From the NCBI RefSeq assembly GCF_044386045.1, contig NZ_JBISCD010000038.1, positions 1 to 64,000 of the forward strand: a DNA stretch of 64,000 bases. The letters are read 5' to 3'. The position numbers were made by a program, and so were the translations under genes. Of this stretch, positions 1 through 7,566 are shown in pieces (the first letter of the stretch is position 1; the number at the start of each line of letters is the position of its first letter). The notes beneath the pieces were generated by a model. The model saw only the letters and a program-made list of their open reading frames with translations, searched no databases and had not been told where the DNA came from. Source of the stretch: Thalassobellus sediminis (GTDB taxonomy: Bacteria; Bacteroidota; Bacteroidia; Flavobacteriales; Flavobacteriaceae).

Positions 1-369
1 ATGTATGCTGTTTTATTCATTATATACTCCTTAATATAGGTGATTTGATATAACTATATAATATGAATACATGTTTTTGGCATTTATATATTCAGCTAAT
101 AATAATACTTCAACACTATTTAATAGGAATGCCTTTGTATACAACCATGGAAAGAACTATTCCCAAATCTATATAATATACCTTTATATAAGGATACTGT
201 TTTTGTTATCCATATAATAGATATGCTACTATAAAAATTCTAAGTGTATCTCTATATATAAGGTTATACATTTAGATACTAAATCTACATATTATGATAT
301 GACACATTTATATAACTTTAGAAAGTCCATATAGCTTGTTTTTGTAAACCAAACCATGAAGCTATACCA
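1..369. other. AT-rich non-coding left edge
   Basis: No plausible gene is visible. The stretch is very AT-rich, with recurring short tatataagg and ctatata words and small hairpins such as CCTT-TATAT-AAGG near 181-193 and GGATA...TATCC near 193-213. It may be a spacer behind a gene that lies outside the window. I see no rRNA or tRNA remnant. Confidence 0.6.
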
Positions 370-464
370 GTGTTAGGGATAGAACGACCTGTTTGAACTC
401 TTACTAACAACCTGTTGTTGTTAGTAAAGTGAGTAGTGAAAGTCCTCCCCATAGGGGAACGCCC
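370..464 (-). repeat. Dispersed structured repeat, copy 1 (inverted)
   Basis: Read on the minus strand this starts GGGCGTTCCC and ends ATCCCTAACAC, the same ends as the copy at 3879-4008. Its middle contains a perfect 11-bp hairpin: TTACTAACAAC at 401-411 pairs with GTTGTTAGTAA at 417-427 around a 5-base loop. Both copies also carry a CTTTC-type block after the first segment. From memory, elements with these conserved ends and hypervariable hairpin-rich interiors are scattered in flavobacterial intergenic regions. Function is unknown. Confidence 0.7.
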
Positions 465-491
465 TATTACTTATAATTATAGCTATATATA

Positions 492-522
492 TTGTATGTG
501 TTTGTTTATACTATTATCTTTG
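492..522 (+). promoter_or_regulatory. thrS operon promoter (TTG / TATCTTTG)
   Basis: TTG at 492-494 and TATCTTTG at 515-522, separated by 20 bases, match the Bacteroidota consensus TTG-N17-23-TAnnTTTG. The -7 element ends 23 bases before the thrS ATG, so the leader would be short. Confidence 0.65.
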
Positions 523-545
523 CACTCTGATTTTAATTTATTTTA

Positions 546-2480
546 ATGATACATATAACTTTACCTGATGGCAGTGTAAAATCGTTTGAAGAAAACGTTA
601 CTCCCATGGATGTTGCTAAGAGCATAAGCGAAGGATTTGCTAGAAATGTAATTTCGGCTAATTTTAATGGTACAACGATTGAAACCGTTACGCCTTTAAC
701 CACAGATGGCTCTTTAGTTTTATACACCTGGAAGAATGATGAGGGTAAGACTGCTTTTTGGCATAGTTCGGCTCACGTATTAGCGCAGGCTATTGAAGAG
801 TTGTATGCTGGTGCGAAACTTACTATTGGTCCTGCTATTGAAAATGGGTTTTATTATGATGTAGATTTTGGTGAGCATACGGTTTCTGAAAAGGACTTCA
901 AGGTTATTGAAAACAAAATGATTGAAATTGCTCGTGGAAAACATGAGTTTAAAATGCGAGCTGCTAGTAAAGCTGAAGCTTTGTCCTTATATAAAAGTAA
1001 CGAGTTTAAAACGGAGCTAATTGAAAATTTAGAAGATGGTACGATTACTTTTTGTGATCATTCTACTTTTACAGATTTATGTCGTGGTGGCCATATACCT
1101 AATACGGGTATTATTAAAGCTGTAAAAATATTAAGTGTTGCTGGTGCTTATTGGAGAGGAAATGAAAACAATCCTCAACTTACTCGTGTTTATGGTATTT
1201 CGTTTCCTAAACAAAAGGAGCTTACCGAATATTTAGCCATGCTTGAAGAAGCTAAAAAACGTGACCATAGAAAACTAGGTAAAGAGCTAGAGCTTTTTAC
1301 GTTTTCTAAAAAAGTAGGACAAGGCTTACCGCTTTGGTTACCAAAAGGAGCTGCTTTACGTGAGCGTTTAGAAAACTTTTTAAAAGTTGCACAGAAAAAA
1401 GCAGGTTACGAAATGGTGGTGACACCTCATATTGGACAAAAAGAATTATATGTTACTTCTGGACATTATGCTAAATATGGAGAAGATAGTTTTCAGCCTA
1501 TAAAAACACCCAAAGAAGATGAGGAGTTTTTATTAAAACCAATGAATTGTCCGCATCACTGTGAAATATATAATAGTGCGCAATGGAGTTACAAAGATTT
1601 ACCAAAGCGTTATGCTGAATTTGGTACAGTATATAGATATGAACAAAGTGGCGAATTACATGGTTTAACTCGTGTAAGAGGTTTTACTCAAGATGATGCA
1701 CACCTTTTTTGTATGCCAGAACAATTAGATAAAGAATTTAAAGATGTTATTGATTTAGTACTTTATGTATTTGGATCGTTAGGCTTTGAAAACTTTACGG
1801 CACAAGTTTCTGTAAGAGATCCTGAAAACCCAGACAAATATATTGGAGATGTTGCTAATTGGGAAAAAGCTGAACAAGCTATTATTAATGCTGCAAAGGA
1901 TAAAGGCTTAGATTATGTTGTAGAAACTGGTGAAGCAGCGTTTTATGGACCTAAGCTAGACTTTATGGTAAAAGATGCTTTAGGAAGACGTTGGCAACTA
2001 GGAACTATTCAGGTAGATTACAACTTACCAGAGCGTTTTGACTTAACGTATAAAGGTAGTGATAATGAGCTACATAGACCTGTTATGATTCACCGTGCAC
2101 CGTTTGGAAGTATGGAACGTTTTGTAGCATTATTACTAGAACATACAGGCGGTAATTTCCCACTTTGGCTTATGCCTGTACAGACAATTATTTTGTCAAT
2201 TAGCGAGAAATATGAAAAATACTCTGAAAAAGTTTTAAATTTGCTAGAAAATGACGAAATTCGCGCCCTTGTAGACCATAGAAATGAAACTATAGGAAAG
2301 AAAATTCGTGAAGCAGAAATGCAGAAACATCCTTATATGATTATTATAGGGGAACAAGAAGAGAAAGAAAACAAAATAACTGTGCGTCAGCATGGTGGAG
2401 AAGATTTAGGAATGATTTCGGTAGAAACATTCTCTGAAATTATAAAAACAGAAATAAAGAAAACGCTAAAGTCGTTTTAA
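546..2480 (+). CDS. thrS: Threonyl-tRNA synthetase
   Basis: Charges tRNA-Thr with threonine in the cytoplasm. The 644 residues match the usual length. An N-terminal TGS domain (about 1-60) is followed by the editing domain with its metal/catalytic motifs H73-x3-H77 and C179...H183 (CRGGH). The class II catalytic core follows, with the MNCPHHCE motif, a GFTQDDAH segment and the motif 3 region HRAPFGSMERF, then the C-terminal anticodon-binding domain. It is the first gene of thrS-infC-rpmI-rplT, a conserved bacterial arrangement, and infC begins only 30 bases after its stop. The ATG follows a good -7 element. Confidence 0.97.
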   Translation: MIHITLPDGSVKSFEENVTPMDVAKSISEGFARNVISANFNGTTIETVTPLTTDGSLVLYTWKNDEGKTAFWHSSAHVLAQAIEELYAGAKLTIGPAIENGFYYDVDFGEHTVSEKDFKVIENKMIEIARGKHEFKMRAASKAEALSLYKSNEFKTELIENLEDGTITFCDHSTFTDLCRGGHIPNTGIIKAVKILSVAGAYWRGNENNPQLTRVYGISFPKQKELTEYLAMLEEAKKRDHRKLGKELELFTFSKKVGQGLPLWLPKGAALRERLENFLKVAQKKAGYEMVVTPHIGQKELYVTSGHYAKYGEDSFQPIKTPKEDEEFLLKPMNCPHHCEIYNSAQWSYKDLPKRYAEFGTVYRYEQSGELHGLTRVRGFTQDDAHLFCMPEQLDKEFKDVIDLVLYVFGSLGFENFTAQVSVRDPENPDKYIGDVANWEKAEQAIINAAKDKGLDYVVETGEAAFYGPKLDFMVKDALGRRWQLGTIQVDYNLPERFDLTYKGSDNELHRPVMIHRAPFGSMERFVALLLEHTGGNFPLWLMPVQTIILSISEKYEKYSEKVLNLLENDEIRALVDHRNETIGKKIREAEMQKHPYMIIIGEQEEKENKITVRQHGGEDLGMISVETFSEIIKTEIKKTLKSF

Positions 2481-2510
2481 AAAATAAGTCTAACTTAAAA
2501 ATATAAGGTC

Positions 2511-3059
2511 ATAGCAATACGTAGAAGAAGACAACCCAATAGAAGGGTAATACAAGAAGATAAACACAAGATTAACTCTAAAATTTCATCACCAAAAGTA
2601 CGTCTAGTTGGAGATAATGTTGAAATTGGTGTATATGATACTCGTGATGCTTTAAAAATAGCAGATGAGCAAGGATTGGATCTTGTTGAGATTTCTCCAA
2701 ATGCTGATCCTCCTGTTTGTAAAGTTATGGACTATAAAAAGTTTCTTTACGAGCAAAAGAAACGAGACAAAGCCATTAAGTCTAAAGCGACCAAGGTTAT
2801 TGTTAAAGAAATTCGTTTTGGTCCTCAAACTGATGATCATGATTACGAATTTAAAAGAAAACATGCAGAAAAGTTCTTAAAAGAAGGTGCCAAGTTAAAA
2901 GCTTTTGTATTCTTTAAAGGACGTTCTATAATTTTTAAAGAACAAGGACAAATTTTATTATTGCGTTTAGCGCAAGACCTTGAGGAATTAGGAAAAGTAG
3001 AGCAAATGCCAAGATTAGAGGGTAAACGTATGACTATGTTTATTACTCCAAGAAAATAA
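2511..3059 (+). CDS. infC: Translation initiation factor IF-3 (AUA start)
   Basis: Binds the 30S subunit, prevents premature 50S joining and checks the start codon. No ATG, GTG or TTG gives a full-length protein. Reading from ATA at 2511 gives 182 residues whose start, xAIRRRRQPNRR, lines up with the MAIR start of flavobacterial IF-3 as I remember it, and an in-frame stop lies just upstream at 2496. The first downstream canonical-type start (TTG, 2676) would delete the N-terminal domain. The NTD runs to about residue 85 and the CTD ends LEGKRMTMFITPRK. IF-3 genes classically use rare start codons for autoregulation. A weak AAGG lies 3-6 bases before the start. Confidence 0.93.
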   Translation: MAIRRRRQPNRRVIQEDKHKINSKISSPKVRLVGDNVEIGVYDTRDALKIADEQGLDLVEISPNADPPVCKVMDYKKFLYEQKKRDKAIKSKATKVIVKEIRFGPQTDDHDYEFKRKHAEKFLKEGAKLKAFVFFKGRSIIFKEQGQILLLRLAQDLEELGKVEQMPRLEGKRMTMFITPRK

Positions 3060-3068
3060 TTAAAATAT

Positions 3069-3103
3069 ATCTTATATAAATAAGATGCTGAAATATATTC
3101 AGC
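3069..3103 (+). promoter_or_regulatory. Back-to-back hairpins in infC-rpmI spacer
   Basis: Two perfect hairpins touch each other: ATCTTAT (3069-3075) with ATAAGAT (3080-3086), then GCTGAA (3087-3092) with TTCAGC (3098-3103). There is no T-run, so this is not a terminator. The position before rpmI-rplT suits a ribosomal-protein (L20) autoregulatory site, but that is inference. Confidence 0.4.
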
Positions 3104-3144
3104 ACAAGGTAATTAAGCGAAATAATTAAAACTAGGAGAAGAAA

Positions 3145-3342
3145 ATGCCTAAAATGAAAACAAAATCTAGTGCCAAAAAACGTTTCAAGTTAACAGGTAC
3201 TGGTAAGATTAAAAGAAAGCACGCTTTTAAGAGTCACATCTTAACAAAGAAATCGAAAAAGCGTAAGCTTGCTCTAACGCATGATGGTTTAGTCCACAAA
3301 GCAGATGAGAATAACATTAAAACAATGATGCGTTTAAAATAA
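3145..3342 (+). CDS. rpmI: 50S ribosomal protein L35
   Basis: Small basic protein of the large ribosomal subunit, 65 residues, with the typical MPKMKTKSSAKKRFK start and a Lys/Arg-rich body. It sits between infC and rplT as in most bacteria. Unlike most genes here it has a Shine-Dalgarno-like AGGAG about 8 bases before the ATG, which fixes the start. The spacer in front of it carries two stacked hairpins that could mediate translational control. Confidence 0.97.
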   Translation: MPKMKTKSSAKKRFKLTGTGKIKRKHAFKSHILTKKSKKRKLALTHDGLVHKADENNIKTMMRLK

Positions 3343-3385
3343 ACGTTTGTTTTAATCGGTTAAATTAAATTATAAACCCTGGAGT

Positions 3386-3427
3386 TAGGCAAAAAAATAA
3401 AAAGTGTTTATTTATATAAACCGCCTA
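3386..3427 (+). promoter_or_regulatory. Nested hairpin in rpmI-rplT spacer
   Basis: An outer stem TAGGC (3386-3390) / GCCTA (3423-3427) encloses an inner perfect stem GTTTAT (3406-3411) / ATAAAC (3416-3421). It lies 22 bases before the rplT ATG. It may be an L20-binding or translation-control element; no family match can be claimed. Confidence 0.35.
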
Positions 3428-3449
3428 CTACAAAAAAACAATTAAAATT

Positions 3450-3794
3450 ATGCCAAGATCAGTAAATTCTGTAGCAAAAAGAGCCAGAAGAAAAAAGGTT
3501 CTTAAACAAGCAAAAGGTTACTTTGGACGTCGTAAAAACGTTTGGACAGTAGCAAAAAATGCGGTTGACAAAGCGATGCAATACTCGTACAGAGACCGTA
3601 GAAACAAAAAGAGAACATTCCGTGCATTATGGATAACGCGTATTAACGCTGGAGCCAGATTACATGGATTATCGTACTCTCAATTTATGGGAAAATTAAA
3701 AGCTAATGATATTGAATTAAACCGTAAGGTTTTAGCAGATTTAGCTATGAACAACCCAGAGGCTTTTAAAGCTGTAGTAAACAAAGTAAAATAA
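3450..3794 (+). CDS. rplT: 50S ribosomal protein L20
   Basis: Large-subunit protein needed early in 50S assembly, and in several bacteria the repressor of its own operon. 114 residues, with the typical start MPRSVNSVAKRARRKKVLK, the GYFGRRK stretch, and a folded C-terminal part containing LWITRINAGAR and GLSYSQFM. It is the last gene of the operon and is followed by a strong terminator 40 bases downstream. Confidence 0.98.
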   Translation: MPRSVNSVAKRARRKKVLKQAKGYFGRRKNVWTVAKNAVDKAMQYSYRDRRNKKRTFRALWITRINAGARLHGLSYSQFMGKLKANDIELNRKVLADLAMNNPEAFKAVVNKVK

Positions 3795-3833
3795 GGCGTT
3801 TCGCCTATTGTTAAACATATTATTCGCTTAATT

Positions 3834-3867
3834 AAAAAATCCGATTCTTTCGAATCGGATTTTTTTA
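3834..3867 (+). terminator. Rho-independent terminator of thrS-rplT operon
   Basis: AATCCGATTC and GAATCGGATT form a 10-bp stem around a TTTC loop, followed by a run of T. An A-run on the other side would allow function on both strands. Confidence 0.9.
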
Positions 3868-3878
3868 TGCTCTATTTT

Positions 3879-4008
3879 GGGCGTTCCCTCCGCTCAAACC
3901 TACAAGGTTGAAAAAAACCTTGAAGGAATCGCTCTGGTCAGGCTTTCCATTACAAGTCCTCGCTCGTACCTCGCTGTGGGCTTTTCACTGCAATCCTTAA
4001 CGCAACTT
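3879..4008 (+). repeat. Dispersed structured repeat, copy 2
   Basis: Starts GGGCGTTCCC and ends ATCCTTAACGC, matching the ends of copy 1 at 370-464 in the opposite orientation. The interior holds a hairpin CAAGGTT (3903-3909) / AACCTTG (3916-3922), a GGCTTTCCATTAC block, and a CGCTCGTACCTCGCTGTGGG segment. The first and last bases GCGTT/AACGC can pair, so the whole element can close on itself. No coding frame is present. Confidence 0.72.
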
Positions 4009-4040
4009 ACATGCTAAAGACACTGGCTTTTATAAAATAA

Positions 4041-4466
4041 TTAATTCCCAAAAGCAGTAATAACAATATTTCGGCTACCACCATAATCTCTATGCTCACA
4101 TAAATAAATACCTTGCCAAATGCCTAAATTTGGTTTTCCATTAGTAATTGGTATTTGAACAGATGCTCCAAGCAAAGATGCTTTAATATGAGCAGGCATG
4201 TCATCTGGTCCTTCATAGGTATGTTTATAATATGGCGCATTTTCTGGAACCATTTTATTGAAGTGGCTTTCAAAATCGGTTCTCACTGTATAATCTGCAT
4301 TTTCATTGATAGTTAAACTAGCTGATGTATGCTTAATAAATACTTGTAATTGACCTATATTTATTTGACTAATTTCTGGTATAGCACTCAGAATTTCATC
4401 TGTAATTAAATGAAAACCTCTAGGATATGCTTTTAATTTTATTTGTTTTTGAAAAAACTTCATCAT
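4041..4466 (-). CDS. YjbQ / UPF0047 family protein
   Basis: 141 residues of the YjbQ family, a small trimeric fold labelled secondary thiamine-phosphate synthase from a weak complementing activity in E. coli; the physiological role is unclear. Visible family marks are HTSASLTINENAD (about 48-60), HIKASLLG and the C-terminal GIWQGIYLCEHRDYGG. It overlaps the stop of the upstream gene by one base (TAATG), so the two are translationally coupled. A second ATG three bases later (4463) is an equally good start. Confidence 0.88.
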   Translation of the reverse strand: MMKFFQKQIKLKAYPRGFHLITDEILSAIPEISQINIGQLQVFIKHTSASLTINENADYTVRTDFESHFNKMVPENAPYYKHTYEGPDDMPAHIKASLLGASVQIPITNGKPNLGIWQGIYLCEHRDYGGSRNIVITAFGN

Positions 4467-5728
4467 TAAGTCTTTTGTTTCTTTTTCTTAGCCGCAGGAA
4501 ATAATACATTATTTAAAATAAGTCTATACCCTGGTGATGTTGGGTGCAAGTCTAATTCGGTTTTTGCATCTCCTACTCTATGCTGATAATCTTCAGGATC
4601 ATGACCACCATAAAACGTAAAAAAACCTTTCCCTTTAATACCATGAATGTATTTTGCTTCTCCGTTAGATTTTGTTTCTCCTAGTACTAATACATTTGAT
4701 TTTATTTCATCTCGGGTAAACGAAGTAGTTTGTCCCATAAAACCTTTAACCAAAGCTGTATGATTTTGACATAACATAGTTGGAATGGGATCCCATTTTG
4801 CAGAAAATTCCATAAGCGAAAAATAATCTACTGTTTTAGATATCATCCTCCGTTTTCGAGTCATATCAATTGATGAAAACTCATAAACAGCAGGGCTTCT
4901 TTCTAAAGTATAATTAGTAAATGCGAAAGTTTTTCTATAATCTATTTTATTTTGATAACTCGGGTCGCTTCCATCGCCATCAAACATAGGTTCACAAATA
5001 TCAATACCTTCTGCAGATAAAGCTATATCAAAACTATCGGTAGCACTACACATTGCAAACATAAAACCTCCACCAACAACATAGTCTCTAATTTTTAAAG
5101 CCACCTCTAATTTTTCTTCAGATACTTTATTATAACCTAATTTTGTAGCTAAAGCTTCTGCTTGTTGTTTTTCTTTAATGTACCAAGATGCAGCTTTATA
5201 TGCGCCATAAAATTTCCCGTATTGCCCGGTAAAATCTTCATGATGCAGGTGTAACCAATCAAATAATAATAAGCCATCGTTTAAAACTTCTTCATCATAA
5301 ACTGTTTCATAAGGAATTTCAGCATACTTTAAAACCATAGTTACCGCATCATCCCATGGTTGTTTTCCTGAAGGCGTATATACAGCAATTTTAGGTGCTT
5401 TTTCTAAAATTACAGCTTCCATATTTTTACTTGGACTGCTTATTTCTTCTAAAATACTTTCTGCTTTAGTATTAGAAATAACTTCAAAAGAAACCCCTCT
5501 AATTTGACATTCACGTTGTATAGCCTCTGTGTCTGGTAATAAAAAGGAGCCTCCTTTATAATTGAGTAACCACTTAACTTTTAAATTCTTATTGAGTGTC
5601 CAGTACGTTATACCGTAGGCTTTTAAATGATTTTTTTGGCTTTCTACATCCATTGGAATAAGTACGTAGGATGCATAAGTTTTAAAACCTAAACATATAA
5701 ATAATAAGGTGATAAATATCTTTTTCAA
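4466..5728 (-). CDS. Exported class I amidotransferase-like protein (often labelled asparagine synthetase B)
   Basis: 420 residues with a clear N-terminal signal peptide (MKKIFITLLFICLGFKTYA), so it should be periplasmic. I recall close relatives in flavobacteria being named asparagine synthetase B, but there is no N-terminal Cys nucleophile and no ATP-pyrophosphatase loop of AsnB. Instead the middle resembles a ThuA/class I glutamine-amidotransferase fold: VGGGFMFAMCSATDSFD places a Cys after a glycine turn where a nucleophile elbow would be. Later conserved-looking segments are GFFTFYGGHDPEDYQHRVGD and LHPTSPGYRLILNN. The biochemical function is unknown. It is transcribed ahead of the YjbQ gene. 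Confidence 0.75.
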   Translation of the reverse strand: MKKIFITLLFICLGFKTYASYVLIPMDVESQKNHLKAYGITYWTLNKNLKVKWLLNYKGGSFLLPDTEAIQRECQIRGVSFEVISNTKAESILEEISSPSKNMEAVILEKAPKIAVYTPSGKQPWDDAVTMVLKYAEIPYETVYDEEVLNDGLLLFDWLHLHHEDFTGQYGKFYGAYKAASWYIKEKQQAEALATKLGYNKVSEEKLEVALKIRDYVVGGGFMFAMCSATDSFDIALSAEGIDICEPMFDGDGSDPSYQNKIDYRKTFAFTNYTLERSPAVYEFSSIDMTRKRRMISKTVDYFSLMEFSAKWDPIPTMLCQNHTALVKGFMGQTTSFTRDEIKSNVLVLGETKSNGEAKYIHGIKGKGFFTFYGGHDPEDYQHRVGDAKTELDLHPTSPGYRLILNNVLFPAAKKKKQKT

Positions 5729-5855
5729 TAGAGACTAAACTTTATGAGGTTCCTATGTTGTTCCTCATTTGAAACAACTCAAAATTTTGTTTTTACAAGT
5801 TGAAAGATACTTAAAATTTAAGTTTTATCTCATGTGTTTAACAGAAGATTAATTG

Positions 5856-7397
5856 CTAAAAAGGCACATCATTATCGTCATCATCATTAAACGAACTACC
5901 AAAAGCTTGATCTGGGCTTGCTTTATAATTATCAACACTAAATGTATCGTCGTTTGCAGCAGCATTCATTTTAGAGTGAAATTCAGCAGGTGCATCAAAA
6001 TCATCTAAATTATCAAACTTACCTAAATGCCCGATGAATTTCAAACGTATATTTTCTAAACCACCATTACGGTGTTTTGCAACAATAAACTCACCTTGGC
6101 CTTCAGTTGGAGAACGCTCGTCATCATCCCATTCATCAATTTTATAATACTCGGGTCTATAAATGAAACTTACAATATCGGCATCTTGTTCAATTGCTCC
6201 AGATTCACGTAAATCGGATAATAAAGGTCTTTTACTTCCTCCACGAGTTTCTACAGCACGAGATAATTGTGATAGAGCAATTACAGGCACCATCAACTCT
6301 TTTGCCAAGGCTTTTAAGTTTCTAGAAATCATCGAGATTTCTTGCTCACGGTTACCGCCATGATTACTACCACCTGTCATTAATTGCAAGTAATCAATCA
6401 TAATTAATTTAATACCATGCTGTGACGATAAACGACGAGCTTTTGCACGTAAATCAAAAATAGAAAGCGATGGTGTATCATCAATAAACAAAGGTGCTTT
6501 TTCTAAGCCCTTTACTTTTACATTAAGCTGTTCCCACTCATGTTTTTCTAATTTACCTGTACGCAATTTTTCTGAAGACAAACCTGTTTCACTAGAAATT
6601 AAACGTGTTATTAACTGTACTGACGCCATTTCTAAAGAGAAAAAAGCAACAGGTATATTTTGATCTACAGCAATGTTTCTTGCCATAGATAATGTTAATG
6701 CCGTTTTACCCATACCAGGACGCGCAGCAACAATAATTAAATCTGATGGCTGCCAACCTGAGGTTAGCTTATCTAATTTTGTAAATCCTGTTGGAATACC
6801 ACTTAAACCTTCTTTATTTGAAATTTCTTCAATTTTCTTTTTAGCTTGAATTACTAAATCTTGAGCCGTTTCACTAGATTTTTTAATATTTCCTTGAGTA
6901 ACTTCATATAATTTAGATTCTGCTTGATCTAATAAATCAAAAACATCTTTAGTTTCATCATAAGATGCTTCAATAATTTCATTAGAAATTTTAATTAAAC
7001 TACGTTGAATAAATTTTTGTAGAATAATACGTGCATGAAACTCTATATGCGCAGAAGAAGACACTTTTTGAGTTAAAGAAATAAGGTAAAAATCGCCTCC
7101 TGATTGCTCTAACTTTGCATTCTTTTTTAACTGTGTAGAAACAGTTAATAAGTCGATAGGTTCACTATTTTCAAACAACTGAAAAATAGCATCAAATATA
7201 TGCTGATGTGCTTCTTTATAAAAAGCATCTGGACTTAAAATATCAATAACTTCATCAACCCCTTTTTTATCAATCATCATTGCTCCAAGCACAACCTCTT
7301 CTAAATCAATGGCTTGAGGTGGTATTTTACCTTTTTCAAGACTAATTATGGTGCTTTTATCTACTTTATATCCTTGAACGGGGTTGGGTTGTTTCAT
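5856..7397 (-). CDS. dnaB: Replicative DNA helicase DnaB
   Basis: Hexameric 5'-3' helicase that opens the replication fork. 513 residues. The N-terminal helical domain (about 25-130, containing EEVVLGAMMIDK) is followed by a linker and the RecA-like motor (about 185-450) with Walker A ARPGMGKTALTL, the SLEM segment, the B motif LIMIDYLQLM and the DLRESGAIEQDAD motif. About 45 extra residues at the C-terminus are acidic and end DDDDNDVPF, closely resembling the SSB C-terminal tip. No intein. Monocistronic, with about 170 bases to accA. Confidence 0.97.
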   Translation of the reverse strand: MKQPNPVQGYKVDKSTIISLEKGKIPPQAIDLEEVVLGAMMIDKKGVDEVIDILSPDAFYKEAHQHIFDAIFQLFENSEPIDLLTVSTQLKKNAKLEQSGGDFYLISLTQKVSSSAHIEFHARIILQKFIQRSLIKISNEIIEASYDETKDVFDLLDQAESKLYEVTQGNIKKSSETAQDLVIQAKKKIEEISNKEGLSGIPTGFTKLDKLTSGWQPSDLIIVAARPGMGKTALTLSMARNIAVDQNIPVAFFSLEMASVQLITRLISSETGLSSEKLRTGKLEKHEWEQLNVKVKGLEKAPLFIDDTPSLSIFDLRAKARRLSSQHGIKLIMIDYLQLMTGGSNHGGNREQEISMISRNLKALAKELMVPVIALSQLSRAVETRGGSKRPLLSDLRESGAIEQDADIVSFIYRPEYYKIDEWDDDERSPTEGQGEFIVAKHRNGGLENIRLKFIGHLGKFDNLDDFDAPAEFHSKMNAAANDDTFSVDNYKASPDQAFGSSFNDDDDNDVPF

Positions 7398-7510
7398 AAC
7401 TACGAAGTTAATAAAAATGAAATCTTTTTTAAAGATTAATAGGTTTTTGATTGTTAACCACTCGTTAACAATTTAACTGTTAATAACTTAAAAATATTGT
7501 GAATATCCAT

Positions 7511-7541
7511 AAAAAAAATCTGAAGCTACTAACTTCAGATT
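7511..7541 (-). terminator. Terminator of accA
   Basis: On the minus strand AATCTGAAG and CTTCAGATT form a 9-bp stem with a 7-base loop, followed by eight T. It lies 26 bases after the accA stop. Confidence 0.88.
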
Positions 7542-7566
7542 TTACCATGATATAGTTTTAAAAGGG

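Noticed and set aside
1..369. Possible rRNA or tRNA remnant upstream of thrS
   Set aside because: No cloverleaf or recognisable rRNA segment could be found; composition is plain AT-rich spacer.
2676..3059. A shorter IF-3 from TTG 2676
   Set aside because: It would lack the N-terminal domain; the frame continues upstream with clear IF-3 similarity to ATA 2511.
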